Positions 27,743-37,920 of a stretch of DNA of 64,000 bases are shown in pieces (within the stretch, counting starts at the first letter, position 1; each line of letters starts with the position of its first letter). The stretch covers positions 1 through 64,000 of the forward strand of contig NZ_JAHUTM010000003.1 in the NCBI RefSeq assembly GCF_019209905.1, read 5' to 3'. The notes under the pieces were generated by a model. The model worked only from the letters and a program-made list of their open reading frames with translations, did not search any database and was not told the origin of the DNA. The stretch is from Corynebacterium sp. TAE3-ERU12. GTDB lineage: Bacteria > Actinomycetota > Actinomycetes > Mycobacteriales > Mycobacteriaceae. A program made the translations under genes and the position numbers.

Positions 27743-27981
27743 TACTGGGCCTCGCGATGGATCTCGTAGTCCTCAATGACCGTATTCGCCAGCAGCGTCG
27801 CGGCGAGATCATTGAGCTGCTCGTCGGTGACGGTGTCGTCGATCTCCAGCTCGAAGCGCTTGCCCTGGCGGACATCGCTCACACCGGTCACACCGATGCG
27901 ACCCAGTGCGCGGTGTACGGCCTGGCCTTGAGGATCGAGAATTTCCGCTTTGGGCATGACATGGACAACTGCACGGGCCAC
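27742..27981 (-). CDS. purS: Phosphoribosylformylglycinamidine synthase subunit PurS
   Basis: Small structural subunit that holds PurL and PurQ together. 79 residues with the family pattern [15 protein letters not shown] and [15 protein letters not shown] 27981 follows AAGGAG by seven bases; the ATG at 27996 would place the ribosome-binding site inside the coding region. First gene of purS-purQ-purL. Confidence 0.95.
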   Translation of the reverse strand: MARAVVHVMPKAEILDPQGQAVHRALGRIGVTGVSDVRQGKRFELEIDDTVTDEQLNDLAATLLANTVIEDYEIHREAQ

Positions 27982-28062
27982 GCTGAACTCCTTCAATTGG
28001 GGATGCGTGGTTTATTTTAACCGGTCAGCGATATTCAGCGACCGGGGGAACCCGCGGCCCGG

Positions 28063-28758
28063 CTAGGCAGCCAAACTCAACGGAACAGTGCCGTACCCGG
28101 CCGGCTCGGCACCGACATTGAGCGCCCGATCAATAATGCGCAACATATCGCGACGATTCTTCTCATCCTTCAGGCGCGACGCCGACACAGACAGGCGAAT
28201 CGGACGACCGTTTTCAATATTGCGTTCCACCGCGGTGCGCACTGCCCGGCGCCACCAGCGGGCCGCGCCGAAGCCTTCGCCCAGCGCCAGCACACGAGTC
28301 GGATCCGATGCGCCGGTGACAAGATTATGTACCGCGTGCAGGTCCGCAGCGATACGGAAACCAAGGGACGGCAACACTTCCAGAGTGCCGGGGGACAGCA
28401 ACCAGCGCGGCGGGGCGAACATATCGGTGCTCAAACCCAGCGCTTCCATCTGCCGAGTCGCGGCGGTCAGCCGGAGTCGGGCCTCATGGCCGCCAAGGTC
28501 GGCGAACTCGGCGCGGCGCCCACGGTCTGTTTGGTCGAAGCCGGCCAACATAATCTCGGCGCCTTCTTCCTGGCGGCGCCGAATCCACTCCAGCACCGCA
28601 GGCGAACGCCGCAGCGACCAGTCGCGCCCCAGATGAGGCGCAACCAGCAATGCCGGCGCGATACCGCGATCGGCCAGCGCGGTGGTGAACCGCGCTGCGT
28701 CGAGGAGGCGGTCATCACGCAGGCCTGATAGCGAGACGACGAGTGCCGGTTGGTTCAT
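28063..28758 (-). CDS. Polysaccharide deacetylase-like protein (DUF2334 type)
   Basis: A 231-residue cytoplasmic-looking protein (MNQPALVVSLSGLRDD) with an NodB-like barrel pattern: APALLVAPHLGRDW, EIMLAGFDQTDRG, APPRWLLSP. In typical family members the second motif holds a metal-binding His pair; here it reads AGFDQ, so classical deacetylase activity is doubtful. Lies between purS and an oligopeptidase gene. Substrate unknown. Confidence 0.65.
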   Translation of the reverse strand: MNQPALVVSLSGLRDDRLLDAARFTTALADRGIAPALLVAPHLGRDWSLRRSPAVLEWIRRRQEEGAEIMLAGFDQTDRGRRAEFADLGGHEARLRLTAATRQMEALGLSTDMFAPPRWLLSPGTLEVLPSLGFRIAADLHAVHNLVTGASDPTRVLALGEGFGAARWWRRAVRTAVERNIENGRPIRLSVSASRLKDEKNRRDMLRIIDRALNVGAEPAGYGTVPLSLAA

Positions 28759-28810
28759 GCACACCAATCTGACAGGTGCGGATGAACTCTAAGTGAGACT
28801 GACGTGAATA

Positions 28811-30877
28811 TCAGGCAGCCCCTGCGCGACGCATCAGCCACGCGAACTGGAACGCCGTCTCCCGCCACTTCGCATACCGGCCCGATACGCCACCATGGCC
28901 CGCACTCATCTCAGTCTTGAGCAGGAATGGGCCACCGTGTGCGACCTCGCGCAGCTTCGCCACCCATTTCGCCGGCTCCACATACAACACACGAGTGTCA
29001 TTGAGGCTGGTCACAGCGAGGATCGGTGGGTAGTGCTGGGCGCGGATATTCTCATATGGCGCATAGCTGGCCATGTAGTCATAGACCTGCGGGTCGTGGT
29101 ACGGGTCGCCCCACTCATCCCATTCCACCACGGTCAGCGGCAGCTCCGGCATGAGCATAGAGGTCAACGGGTCCACAAAAGGCACCACAGCCTCAATGCC
29201 AGCAAACCGGTCCCCGGCCAGGTTGGCGACCGCCCCCATCAACATGCCACCAGCCGAACCGCCGTCGGCAACCATCTGTTCACGTGTTGTTATCCCAGCG
29301 GCGAGCAGATCATCGGCGACATCAATGAAGTCAGTGAACGTGTTCTTCTTCGTCAGCCCACGGCCCTGCTCCCACCAGGAACGCCCCATTTCGCCGCCGC
29401 CGCGCACGTGCGCAATGGCCATCACCATGCCGCGATCCAGCAGCGATAGTCGCGCCACCGAAAAACCCGGGTCGGTCGGCATCTCGTAGCTGCCATAACC
29501 GTAGAGCAGCAGCGGACGGGGCTGGTCGAGTGCGCAGTCCCGGCGACGAATAAGCGACACCGGAACCTGCGCCCCATCACGGGCAGTCACCCAACGGCGT
29601 TCGGCAACATAATCGGCCGCGTCATAGCCACCGCGCACAGGCTGCTGTTTGAGAAGCTCCCGCTGCCCGGTAGCCACATCCAACTGCCACACCTGGCCTG
29701 GGGTGGTAAACGAACCGTAGGTGAAACGCAGCACCGGCGCTTCCCACTCAGCGTTACCAGCAGGGGCGACACTGAATAGTTCCTCCGGGAAGTCCAGCTC
29801 CACAAAGTTCAGATCCGGCCCAGCCAAGGCCAACCGGCCAATGCCGCCGGATCGGTAGGCCAGCACGGTATGCCCAGCAAAGCAATCCACACCATCGATG
29901 CGGCGGCCTGCTTCATGCGCGACGATCTCTTCGAGTTCACCGTCCCACGGGCCCACCGGGCAGGCGCCCAGTGCGAAGTCCGGGCCGGTGCGGTTATGGG
30001 TGACCAGCCAGCAGTCACGGCCGCGCACCACCGCGTGGTCAATGTCGTATTCCACGCCGCGTTCACGCTTGCGCACCAACTGGGGTTCGCCAGTGGGCTC
30101 AGCGGTATCAATGAACCAGCTTTCCGACGTTATTTTCGACGCGGACTCAATAATGACGAAACGTTCACTGCGAGTGGCCCCCACACCAACCCAGTAGGAC
30201 TCATCGTCCTCGCGGTAGACGCACACATCGGCGGCCGGGTCAGTGCCCACCTCGTGGCGCCATACCGAATCCGGCCGCCAGGCGGCGTCGACCTTCTGGT
30301 AGAACACAAACCGGGAATCAGCCCAGGTGGCCCCGGCGGCGATGCCGGGGATCACGTCGGCAAGCAACTCGCCACTGCGTAAGTCGAGAATGCGCAGGGT
30401 GTAGCGCTCATCGCCAACGGTATCGGTGCTGTAGGCCAAGTAATTGCCATCCGGGGAGACGCTGGAGGCACCGACGCTGAAGAACTCGTGGCCTTCGGCC
30501 AGGGCATCGAGATCTAGCAGCACCTGCTCATCACCGTCGCCGGGTGTGGGCGGTTGCCAATCATCACCGTCGGCAGGCATACGACAACTCAGGCCATAGG
30601 CGCGGCCCTCAACGGTGCGCCCGTAGTACCACCAGTCGCCGGCGCGCACCGGCACGGACATATCCGTCTCCTGCACGCGCGCACGGATCTCCTCATAGAT
30701 CGCGTCCTGCAGCTCGGTGAGATCGGCAGTCATCTCATCGGTATAGGCATTCTCCGCCTCGAGATGGGCGATGACCTTCGGGTCCGTTTTATCGCGCAGC
30801 CACTCATAATCATCACTGAACTCGCGGCCGTGCATGGTGCGAATAAAGGGCCGCTTTTCCGGGGTGGGTACGATCAC
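28811..30877 (-). CDS. ptrB: Oligopeptidase B / prolyl oligopeptidase family protease
   Basis: Serine peptidase that cleaves short peptides, often after basic residues. About 688 residues: N-terminal seven-bladed propeller ([11 protein letters not shown] onwards) and C-terminal alpha/beta hydrolase with the nucleophile in [11 protein letters not shown], Asp in TSLNDTRV and His in [13 protein letters not shown] 30877 is preferred because GGGGAG lies six bases before it and it overlaps the purC stop as GTGA; ATG 30895 is the alternative. Confidence 0.92.
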   Translation of the reverse strand: MIVPTPEKRPFIRTMHGREFSDDYEWLRDKTDPKVIAHLEAENAYTDEMTADLTELQDAIYEEIRARVQETDMSVPVRAGDWWYYGRTVEGRAYGLSCRMPADGDDWQPPTPGDGDEQVLLDLDALAEGHEFFSVGASSVSPDGNYLAYSTDTVGDERYTLRILDLRSGELLADVIPGIAAGATWADSRFVFYQKVDAAWRPDSVWRHEVGTDPAADVCVYREDDESYWVGVGATRSERFVIIESASKITSESWFIDTAEPTGEPQLVRKRERGVEYDIDHAVVRGRDCWLVTHNRTGPDFALGACPVGPWDGELEEIVAHEAGRRIDGVDCFAGHTVLAYRSGGIGRLALAGPDLNFVELDFPEELFSVAPAGNAEWEAPVLRFTYGSFTTPGQVWQLDVATGQRELLKQQPVRGGYDAADYVAERRWVTARDGAQVPVSLIRRRDCALDQPRPLLLYGYGSYEMPTDPGFSVARLSLLDRGMVMAIAHVRGGGEMGRSWWEQGRGLTKKNTFTDFIDVADDLLAAGITTREQMVADGGSAGGMLMGAVANLAGDRFAGIEAVVPFVDPLTSMLMPELPLTVVEWDEWGDPYHDPQVYDYMASYAPYENIRAQHYPPILAVTSLNDTRVLYVEPAKWVAKLREVAHGGPFLLKTEMSAGHGGVSGRYAKWRETAFQFAWLMRRAGAA

Positions 30878-31767
30878 GCAGGCTCCCCGTGCCATTCGGC
30901 GAAACGCAGATCAGAGATGCGCTCATAGGCCTCGATATAGCGCTCGCGGGTGGCCTCGACCACAGAGCCGGGCAGCGGCGGCGGGGGCGTACCAACGTCC
31001 TTCTTCCAACCGGACTTGGAGCTCGTCAGCCAGTCCCGCACGTACTGCTTATCGAAGGACGGGTTGACCTGGCCTTCGGCATAAGACGACTCCGGCCAGT
31101 AGCGGGAGGAATCCGGGGTGAGAACCTCGTCGGCAAGCACCAAATTATCGTCGGCATCCAGCCCGAACTCGAATTTGGTATCCGCCAGAATCAGGCCATG
31201 CTCGGCGGCCAGTTTGGCGGCGTGCTGATAGATAGCAATGCTGGCGTCGCGGAGCTGCTCCGCGCGCTCCCGACCGAGGATGCAAATAACCTGGTCGAAG
31301 CTCACATTTTCGTCGTGCTCACCGATTTCTGCTTTGGTAGCGGGGGTGAAAATGGGTTCTTCCAGACGAGAGCCCTCAGTGAGGCCTTCGGGCAACTCGA
31401 TACCGCAGATCGCACCGGTATCCCGGTACTCCTTCAGCCCCGATCCGGTGAGGTAGCCGCGCACCACACATTCGAAGGGCAGCATTTCCAGCTTCTTGCA
31501 CACCAGGGCACGGCCGAGCACTTCCTCGGGGATGCGCTCATCATCGGCGGGGCCGGCAAGATGATTCGGCACGTCGAGTTCGTTGAAGAAGAACACGCTC
31601 ATGGCGGTCAAAACGCGGCCTTTGTCCGGGATCTCAGTCGGCAGCACGTGGTCGTAGGCAGAGATCCGGTCGCTAGCCACCAGCAGGAGAGTGTCGTCGT
31701 CGATCTCGTAGATCTCGCGCACTTTCCCTGCTGAGAGATGGGGGTACGAAGAGAGTTGGGGTCGCAT
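30874..31767 (-). CDS. purC: Phosphoribosylaminoimidazole-succinocarboxamide synthase
   Basis: SAICAR synthase, joins aspartate to CAIR with ATP. 297 residues with [26 protein letters not shown] and [15 protein letters not shown] motifs ([13 protein letters not shown]). TAGACT lies eight bases before the ATG, so translation may be leaderless. Coupled by overlap to the peptidase gene downstream. Confidence 0.97.
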   Translation of the reverse strand: MRPQLSSYPHLSAGKVREIYEIDDDTLLLVASDRISAYDHVLPTEIPDKGRVLTAMSVFFFNELDVPNHLAGPADDERIPEEVLGRALVCKKLEMLPFECVVRGYLTGSGLKEYRDTGAICGIELPEGLTEGSRLEEPIFTPATKAEIGEHDENVSFDQVICILGRERAEQLRDASIAIYQHAAKLAAEHGLILADTKFEFGLDADDNLVLADEVLTPDSSRYWPESSYAEGQVNPSFDKQYVRDWLTSSKSGWKKDVGTPPPPLPGSVVEATRERYIEAYERISDLRFAEWHGEPA

Positions 31768-31818
31768 GTCCGCATAGTCTAGACCCGTCGTTAGCGGCGT
31801 TCTTGTGACAGCCGCCTT

Positions 31819-31847
31819 GTAACTACGTAATGTTTAAAAATAGTTAC
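31819..31847. promoter_or_regulatory. Inverted repeat upstream of the thiolase operon
   Basis: GTAACTA and TAGTTAC separated by 15 A/T-rich bases, 40 bases before the thiolase start. The geometry fits a dimeric repressor operator (TetR type); the regulator is not in the window. Confidence 0.45.
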
Positions 31848-31885
31848 TCACCTCACAAATAGGGACAGGAGAGGTTCACTACCAC

Positions 31886-33196
31886 ATGGCTTCCCAGGAA
31901 ATTCGCCGCGCAGTTATCGTCGGCGGCAACCGCATACCGTTCGCTCGCTCCAATAAGGAGTACAGCCACGCTTCCAACCAGGACATGCTCACCGCTGCCC
32001 TCGACGGGCTCATCGCCCGCTTTGGCCTAGCCGATGAGCGGCTCGGCGAGGTCGCCGCAGGTGCTGTGCTGAAGCACTCCCGTGACTTCAACCTCACTCG
32101 CGAGTGCGTGCTCGGCTCCGCACTCTCCCCCACTACCCCCGCTTTCGACGTGCAGCAGGCCTGCGCGACCGGCATGGAAGCCATGAGCTCCATTGCCAAC
32201 AAGATCAAGCTGGGCCAGATCGATTCCGGTATCGCCGGCGGCGTGGACACCACCTCCGACGCCCCGCTGGCACTGTCCGATGACCTGCGTGTGAAGCTGC
32301 TTGACGCTACCCGCGCCAAGTCCCCGATGGACCAGGTCAAGATCTTCGGCTCCTTGCGCCCCTCGGACTTCGCCCCCGCTGCTCCCTCCACCGGTGAGCC
32401 GCGCACCGGCTTGTCCATGGGCGAGCACCAGGCCATCACCACCGCCAAATGGGGTGTCACCCGCGAAGAGCAGGATGAACTGGCCGCCAAGAGCCACCAG
32501 AACCTCGCGCGCGCCTACGATGAGGGCTTCTTCAACGACCTGATGACCCCGTTCAAGGGCGTTACCCGCGACACCAACCTGCGTGCCGACTCCACCGTCG
32601 AAAAGCTCGGCAAGCTCAAGCCGGTCTTCGGCCGCGGCCTGGAAGCTGAGCCGACGATGACCGCTGGTAACTCCACCCCGCTTACCGACGGTGCCTCCGC
32701 GGTGCTCATCTCTTCCGAAGAGTGGGCCAATGAGCGTGGCCTGCCGGTGCTGGCCGACCTGGTCGACTCCGAAGCCGCCGCTGTGGACTTCGTGCACGGC
32801 GCCGAGGGCCTGCTGATGGCCCCGGCCTACGCCACCCCGCGCATGTTGGCCCGAAACGGCCTGACCTTCGATGATTTCGACTTCTTCGAGATTCACGAGG
32901 CTTTCGCCGGCACGGTGCTGTCCACCCTGAAGGCATGGGAAGACGAAGAGTTCTGCCGCGAGCAGCTCGGCCTGGACGGCGCCTTTGGTTCCGTGCCGCG
33001 CGAGAAGCTCAACGTCAATGGCTCCTCGCTGGCCTGCGGTCACCCCTTCGCCGCTACCGGTGGCCGGATCGCGGCCTCGCTGGCCAAGATGCTGCGCGCC
33101 AAGACCGACGAAACCGGCGAGCTCACCCGCGGCCTGATTTCCGTGTGTGCTGCCGGCGGCCAGGGCGTTGTCGCCATCCTCGAGGCTCGCCCCTAA
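31886..33196 (+). CDS. Acetyl-CoA C-acyltransferase (FadI/FadA2-type thiolase)
   Basis: Thiolase of 436 residues that cleaves or condenses 3-ketoacyl-CoA. Catalytic residues present: Cys93 in VQQACATGMEA, His in EIHEAFAGTV and the second Cys in VCAAGGQGVV. First gene of a three-gene operon with a FabG4-type reductase and a MaoC dehydratase; mycobacteria carry the same trio (fadA2-fabG4-htdX). Ribosome-binding site GGACAGGAGAGG. Direction of the pathway (oxidation or elongation) cannot be told. Confidence 0.93.
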   Translation: MASQEIRRAVIVGGNRIPFARSNKEYSHASNQDMLTAALDGLIARFGLADERLGEVAAGAVLKHSRDFNLTRECVLGSALSPTTPAFDVQQACATGMEAMSSIANKIKLGQIDSGIAGGVDTTSDAPLALSDDLRVKLLDATRAKSPMDQVKIFGSLRPSDFAPAAPSTGEPRTGLSMGEHQAITTAKWGVTREEQDELAAKSHQNLARAYDEGFFNDLMTPFKGVTRDTNLRADSTVEKLGKLKPVFGRGLEAEPTMTAGNSTPLTDGASAVLISSEEWANERGLPVLADLVDSEAAAVDFVHGAEGLLMAPAYATPRMLARNGLTFDDFDFFEIHEAFAGTVLSTLKAWEDEEFCREQLGLDGAFGSVPREKLNVNGSSLACGHPFAATGGRIAASLAKMLRAKTDETGELTRGLISVCAAGGQGVVAILEARP

Positions 33197-33220
33197 TACC
33201 TAAAAGGAGTTTGATTTTTC

Positions 33221-34570
33221 ATGGCTGATAAGTATCAGGATCTCGTCAACGGCGGCCCGCTCACCGGTGTCGCCAAGTCGCTGGGCCTGCCCCAGCCCCC
33301 GTTCCTGCGCCGCCACAAGAAGGGCGCCGGCGTGCTGGGCAATAACAATAAGGTCCTCATCACCGGTTCCGGCGCGGACGCAGACACCATCGCCAATGCC
33401 CTCGGCGAGTGGGATCTCAATGTCCGTCGTGACCAGGCTGGTGACGATAAGGTCGGCGCCATTGTGGTTGTGCTGACCGACGCCGCCCGCCCCACCGACC
33501 TGCAGGACCCGGTGCTCGCCGCCGCGAAGCACCTGCGCAAGCTGGATAAGGGCGGCCGCGTGGTTGTCGTTTCCCGCGCCAAGTCCACCGATATCACCGA
33601 CCCGGCCCTCAACGCCGTGCGCGGCGGTGTCGAAGGCATCGTGCGTTCCCTGGGCCACGAGGTCCGTGGCGGCTCCACCGCTAATGGTGTCCTCGTCGAA
33701 GACGGTGTGGATATTTCCGCTCCGTCGGTGCTGGCTTCGCTGCGCTTCTTGCTCTCAGGCCGCTCCGCTTTCATCGACGGCCAGTTCCTGCGGGTGTCCT
33801 CCGCCGCCGGTGACCTGCCCGAGGATTGGGATAAGCCGCTGGCCGGCAAGGTTGCCGCTGTGACCGGTTCCGCCCGTGGCATTGGTGCTGCTATCGCAAA
33901 GCAGATGGCCGAGCTGGGCGCCAAGGTCATTGTCATCGACGTTCCCGCCGCTGGCGATAACCTCGCCAAGGTCGCCAATGAGATCGACGGCCTGGCACTG
34001 CAGCAGGACATCACCGCTGATGACGCCGGCACGATCATCGCCGACGCCGCTGAGAAGCGTTATGGCCGCCTGGACATTGTGGTGCACAATGCCGGCATTA
34101 CCCGCGACAAGATGCTCGCCAATATGGACGAGGCCCGTTGGGGTGCCGTCATTGCGGTGAATATCGAATCCCAGCTGAAGATGAATGAGCAGCTGCTGGC
34201 CCACCCGGCCTTCCAGGATTCCCCGCGTATCGTGTCGCTGGCCTCCACCTCCGGTATTGCCGGCAACCGTGGCCAGACCAACTACGCCGCGTCCAAGGCC
34301 GGTGTGATTGGCATGGTCGAGTCCCTGGCGGACACCTTCGCTGAGAAGGGCGGCAATATCAACGCCGTGGCACCGGGCTTCATCGAGACCGAGATGACCG
34401 CCGCCGTGCCGTTCGTCAACCGTCAGGTCGCCCGCCGGGTGAACTCCCTGCAGCAGGGTGGTCTGCCTCTCGACGTCGCTAACGCCATCGCCTTCCTGGT
34501 CTCTGACCAGGCCCTGGGCGTTAATGGTCACGTGCTGCGCGTGTGTGGCCAGAACATCGTCGGCGCCTAG
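33221..34570 (+). CDS. fabG4: High-molecular-weight 3-oxoacyl-ACP/CoA reductase (FabG4 type)
   Basis: 449 residues, about 200 longer than ordinary FabG. The N-terminal half is a flavodoxin-like domain without obvious active site; the C-terminal half is a short-chain dehydrogenase with TGSARGIGAAIA, HNAGITRD, the catalytic Ser in LASTSGIAGN and YAASK. In mycobacteria FabG4 prefers NADH and CoA substrates. It starts 24 bases after the thiolase with AAAAGGAG. Confidence 0.93.
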   Translation: MADKYQDLVNGGPLTGVAKSLGLPQPPFLRRHKKGAGVLGNNNKVLITGSGADADTIANALGEWDLNVRRDQAGDDKVGAIVVVLTDAARPTDLQDPVLAAAKHLRKLDKGGRVVVVSRAKSTDITDPALNAVRGGVEGIVRSLGHEVRGGSTANGVLVEDGVDISAPSVLASLRFLLSGRSAFIDGQFLRVSSAAGDLPEDWDKPLAGKVAAVTGSARGIGAAIAKQMAELGAKVIVIDVPAAGDNLAKVANEIDGLALQQDITADDAGTIIADAAEKRYGRLDIVVHNAGITRDKMLANMDEARWGAVIAVNIESQLKMNEQLLAHPAFQDSPRIVSLASTSGIAGNRGQTNYAASKAGVIGMVESLADTFAEKGGNINAVAPGFIETEMTAAVPFVNRQVARRVNSLQQGGLPLDVANAIAFLVSDQALGVNGHVLRVCGQNIVGA

Positions 34571-34579
34571 GAGCTGTAT

Positions 34580-35443
34580 ATGACTAAGACTCTGTCCGCT
34601 GTCCCTGAACTGGCCCCGCTGTACGCGAAGGCCGCCGTCGGCATGGCCAAGAAGCGCCCGAACTCCACGGAGCTACGCACTCCCGCGCTGGCGGTCAACG
34701 GCGCTGCTGTGCCGCGCGAACGTGACGAACAGTTCCGTCGCCTCGTTGGCGCTCCGCTGTCCGATAACGCCTTCTTCGGCCACGTGCATTCGCTCATCAT
34801 GCCGTTGCAGCTGGAGCTGATGGCTGCTGACGATTTCCCGCTGCCGATGATGGGCCTGGTCCACACCGACAACACCTACCGTCAGCTTGCCGACGTCCCG
34901 GTGGACTCCACGGTGGATCTTGAGGTGCGTGTCTCTGGTTTCCGTGAGCACCGCGCCGGCACCGAGGTTCTCTTGGACGCCACGGTGAAGGCCGCTGGCA
35001 CCGATACTGTCCTCGTTGAGGAACGTTCGGTGTATTTGGCCAAGGGCCGTCGTCTGAAGGATGTGCTGCCCGCTGAGGGTGGGCAGCGGGAGAAGTTCCG
35101 CGTCCCGACCCCCACTGCCCAGTGGCGCCTGTCCGGCGATACCGGCCGCAAATGGGCCGCTATCTCTGGTGACTGGAACCCGATCCACATCACTGGTCTG
35201 ACCGCGAAGGCGCTGGGCATGCCCGCCGCCATCGCACACGGTATGTACACCGCCTCGCGTGCCCTGGCTGAAGCCGACGTGACCGGCCCGTTCGAGTTCA
35301 CTATCTCGTTCGCCGCCCCCGTCGTGCTGCCCGCCACGGTGCAGTTGGCGATTACTGACTGTGCCGAAGGTCGCGAGATCGTCGCGTGGCACGGTAAGAA
35401 GAAGCGCCCGCACTTCACCGGCGCTGTGCACCGGATTGATTAA
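34580..35443 (+). CDS. MaoC-like 3-hydroxyacyl dehydratase (HtdX type)
   Basis: 287 residues with a double-hotdog layout; the C-terminal half carries the hydratase motif SGDWNPIH...AHGMYT with the catalytic Asp and His. It would dehydrate the product of the upstream reductase. Matches mycobacterial HtdX in size and position. Followed by a strong terminator. Confidence 0.9.
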   Translation: MTKTLSAVPELAPLYAKAAVGMAKKRPNSTELRTPALAVNGAAVPRERDEQFRRLVGAPLSDNAFFGHVHSLIMPLQLELMAADDFPLPMMGLVHTDNTYRQLADVPVDSTVDLEVRVSGFREHRAGTEVLLDATVKAAGTDTVLVEERSVYLAKGRRLKDVLPAEGGQREKFRVPTPTAQWRLSGDTGRKWAAISGDWNPIHITGLTAKALGMPAAIAHGMYTASRALAEADVTGPFEFTISFAAPVVLPATVQLAITDCAEGREIVAWHGKKKRPHFTGAVHRID

Positions 35444-35463
35444 TCAGGCTGCTCAGTAGCACC

Positions 35464-35500
35464 AAAAGGCGCCCCAACCGCAATGGTTGGGGCGCCTTTC
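35464..35500. terminator. Bidirectional terminator after the MaoC gene
   Basis: Fifteen-base stem AAAGGCGCCCCAACC / GGTTGGGGCGCCTTT with a five-base loop, between convergent genes. Confidence 0.9.
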
Positions 35501-35531
35501 GTCGATCCGTTGTGGCTCAGACTATGCCGAA

Positions 35532-36437
35532 TTACTCGTCGTTGTGATCCTCATGGTCGGAGTGGTCGCTATGGCCGGAGTGGCCGCCCATGGACGGCAT
35601 ATCCAGCGGGGTTTCATCCTCGGCTTCCTGAAGATTCTTCTCGGCAGTCTTATCCTCGAACATCTTCTTCTGGTAGTCCTTGCACTCTTCCGGCGGAGTC
35701 ATCGGATCCTTCACGGTTGCCTTCTCGATGGCATCCAGATTCTCCTGGGTGATCTTCCAGTCCATAGTGCGGGTCAGCGGACCGAACCACTCAGTAGCCG
35801 GAACACCGGTGATGTAGTCGGAGTGGATGTCGTAGTCGCTGGGCGGGAAAATGGTGACGGTGAGCTTATAGTCACCCGGCTTCTTGATGGTGTCCTTGGC
35901 CAGGTTGGTGCCGTAGTGGGAACCATCGATAGCGTTCATCGGCATCATCATGCCGGTGTCGACCTCATCGCCGTCCTTGGTTTCGATCTTGTAGGCGATC
36001 TTCAGGTTGGCCGGGGTCTCATCAACTGAGTAGCCCCAGTTGGTGGCATAAGCATTGGCCTTCAGGTCCAACTCGATATGCATCTGCGACTCGTCGTAGT
36101 CGAGCATCTCCATCGTGGAGTTGGGGTTCGGGGCCATCTGACCCGGCTGGAAGAACATCACGGCAGCATCGAACAGGCCGAAGGAAGCGGTCGGGCCCTC
36201 CTGCTCCTGCAGGCCACACTCGTCGGGTCGAGCGTTGACCTCAACAGCGTCGCTGGCTTCGCCGGATTCTTCCTTATTGCCCTCGTCATCGCCCTTGGCT
36301 GCTTCGGTAGCGCTGCTGGCGCTGTCGGCGGCGGCGTCGGCTGCGTCGCTGACGCTGCCGTCGTTATCAGCACAGCCAGCAAGGCCGAGCACACCAACGG
36401 CAACGGCTGCCAGAACTCGCTTATTAGTGGTCTTCAT
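35532..36437 (-). CDS. P19/Tp34-type iron-binding lipoprotein
   Basis: 301-residue extracytoplasmic protein with lipobox LAGC (Cys22), an acidic Ala/Ser/Glu linker (25-65), then the P19 domain with the metal-binding MMMPMNAIDGSHYGTNL region and GDYKLTVTIFPPS. The C-terminus is His/Asp-rich (GHSGHSDHSDHEDHND), a likely metal-binding tail. P19 proteins deliver iron or copper-dependent iron to FTR1-type permeases; the FTR1 gene overlaps it upstream by 14 bases. Confidence 0.88.
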   Translation of the reverse strand: MKTTNKRVLAAVAVGVLGLAGCADNDGSVSDAADAAADSASSATEAAKGDDEGNKEESGEASDAVEVNARPDECGLQEQEGPTASFGLFDAAVMFFQPGQMAPNPNSTMEMLDYDESQMHIELDLKANAYATNWGYSVDETPANLKIAYKIETKDGDEVDTGMMMPMNAIDGSHYGTNLAKDTIKKPGDYKLTVTIFPPSDYDIHSDYITGVPATEWFGPLTRTMDWKITQENLDAIEKATVKDPMTPPEECKDYQKKMFEDKTAEKNLQEAEDETPLDMPSMGGHSGHSDHSDHEDHNDE

Positions 36438-37779
36438 GTGGAGGATTCTCCTTCTCAGCCGGTACTAGTTTTGGCTGTGATTTGCGGTTATTAATGGCAT
36501 GGGCAGCAACCATCCACACCGCAGCGACAAGCAAAATCAGCTGCGGCAGAAGAGTTTCTGCCCACGGGTAGATGCCTAATTCAGGCAAGTAGTGGGACAT
36601 CCAGGGCAGGTTCGTATCGCCCAGGATGAAGTCGCCCTCCTTGAGTTCTGCAACGCCCTTGCCGACGAAGGACAAACACATGGCAAGAAGCAGAATCGCG
36701 GTGGAGTAGAAAATGGGGCCAACCGGCAGCTTGGAACCGCCGAACCGGAACAGCACATAGATCACAGCCAAAACGGCACAGGCGGCCAGGAAACCACCTG
36801 CAATAGCTGTCCTATCGTGCCCGCCGGAGGCGAAAGCCGCTGTGTAGAACAAGACGAGCTCCGCGCCCTCACGAATCACGGTGATGAAGACCGTGAAAAT
36901 CAGGGCTTTGGCCGCCCCCTTCGACACCCGGGTGTCAACAACACCAGCTACATAGTTGTCCCACTTCTCACGTGAGGCGCGAGCCAGCATCCACTTGGCG
37001 ACGTAGAACAACATGCCTACGGCGAGGAACATCGTGAATCCCTCGAATAGCTCAGAGGCTTTGCTGGCCCCGCCGGTGAAGAAATGCATCACCCAGGCCA
37101 AGACGAAGGACAGCGCGACAGCTGCGCCGACGCCCACGGCCACAGACTTCAGGAGGTGCTTATTTCCACTGCGCACGAGGTAGACCACAATCGCGGCGAC
37201 AACGAGGAGCGCTTCCAAGCCTTCCCGTAGCAACAGCGCGAAAGCGGTGGAGAAATCGACCCAGCGCATGGTGCTTTGATCTGTTTCTACCTGCGCAGCA
37301 TCACCGTCAAAGAGGTCACGACCAGCGCTTTCCGGGGCATCATCACCGATAATGCCGTCCAGTGCCATCGCGTCTCGCGCAACAGCGATCTTGAGGGTTT
37401 CGATGTCCTGATGGACTTCCTCAGCTGGTGCTGCACCGCCGATTGCGATCTTGAGGCGGGTAAACCGCCCCTCCATCTTGACCTTGCGGTTGCCCGCCAG
37501 CGTCATCGACGCGGGCTCGAGATTATTCTCATACCAGCCGAAATACGCCTCACCGACTTCGTCGAGGGCCTTTTGGGTATCACCGCTGTCATAGGCTTCC
37601 TGAGCTTCGTCGAGCTCAGCGGCCATACACAACGCGTAGTCACGATAAGTACGCGTTGATCCATCTGGGTTGGTGACTCCCTTTTCACATGTCGGCACGT
37701 CCTGGGTGGGCGCTGCCATTGCTACTGCAGGCACCATCAGGAATAGCAGTGCCACTATGACGCTATGTAGGAGTCGCAT
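36424..37779 (-). CDS. FTR1-family high-affinity iron permease with extracytoplasmic domain
   Basis: 451 residues: signal peptide (1-22), an extracytoplasmic helical domain (about 25-170) and seven membrane segments with both iron-binding REXXE motifs, REGLE (185-189) and REGAE. Fits the FetM/FtrA type that pairs with P19. ATG 37779 follows GAGGAAG by six bases. The His-rich C-terminus ends HEDH. A DtxR-like palindrome lies 45 bases upstream. Confidence 0.9.
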   Translation of the reverse strand: MRLLHSVIVALLFLMVPAVAMAAPTQDVPTCEKGVTNPDGSTRTYRDYALCMAAELDEAQEAYDSGDTQKALDEVGEAYFGWYENNLEPASMTLAGNRKVKMEGRFTRLKIAIGGAAPAEEVHQDIETLKIAVARDAMALDGIIGDDAPESAGRDLFDGDAAQVETDQSTMRWVDFSTAFALLLREGLEALLVVAAIVVYLVRSGNKHLLKSVAVGVGAAVALSFVLAWVMHFFTGGASKASELFEGFTMFLAVGMLFYVAKWMLARASREKWDNYVAGVVDTRVSKGAAKALIFTVFITVIREGAELVLFYTAAFASGGHDRTAIAGGFLAACAVLAVIYVLFRFGGSKLPVGPIFYSTAILLLAMCLSFVGKGVAELKEGDFILGDTNLPWMSHYLPELGIYPWAETLLPQLILLVAAVWMVAAHAINNRKSQPKLVPAEKENPPHEDH

Positions 37780-37823
37780 CAGTACTTCCTCACGGAAATT
37801 AAGCAAACCCTTGTCTTGGTGGG

Positions 37824-37842
37824 TTAGCAATACCAATGCTAG
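37824..37842. promoter_or_regulatory. Imperfect palindrome upstream of the iron permease, possible DtxR site
   Basis: TTAGCAATACCAATGCTAG, 19 bp with arms TTAGCA/TGCTAG. Same length and outer bases as the DtxR operator TTAGGTTAGCCTAACCTAA but only about ten identical positions. Iron control is expected for such genes; the site itself is weak. Confidence 0.3.
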
Positions 37843-37920
37843 GCCCGCATGAAGCCGCCGTCCAGACCCAAATCTCAATTACTACGAGAAATAGGCCCAG
37901 ACGGCGGCCACAACAGCGAA

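Noticed and set aside
32027..33043. 338-codon open frame on the minus strand
   Set aside because: Antisense to the thiolase gene with no recognisable motif.
36158..36468. Plus-strand frames over the start of the P19 gene
   Set aside because: Shadows of the Ala/Ser/Glu-rich linker of the lipoprotein.
37824..37842. Firm DtxR operator upstream of the iron permease
   Set aside because: Only about ten of 19 bases fit the consensus; kept as a weak candidate only.
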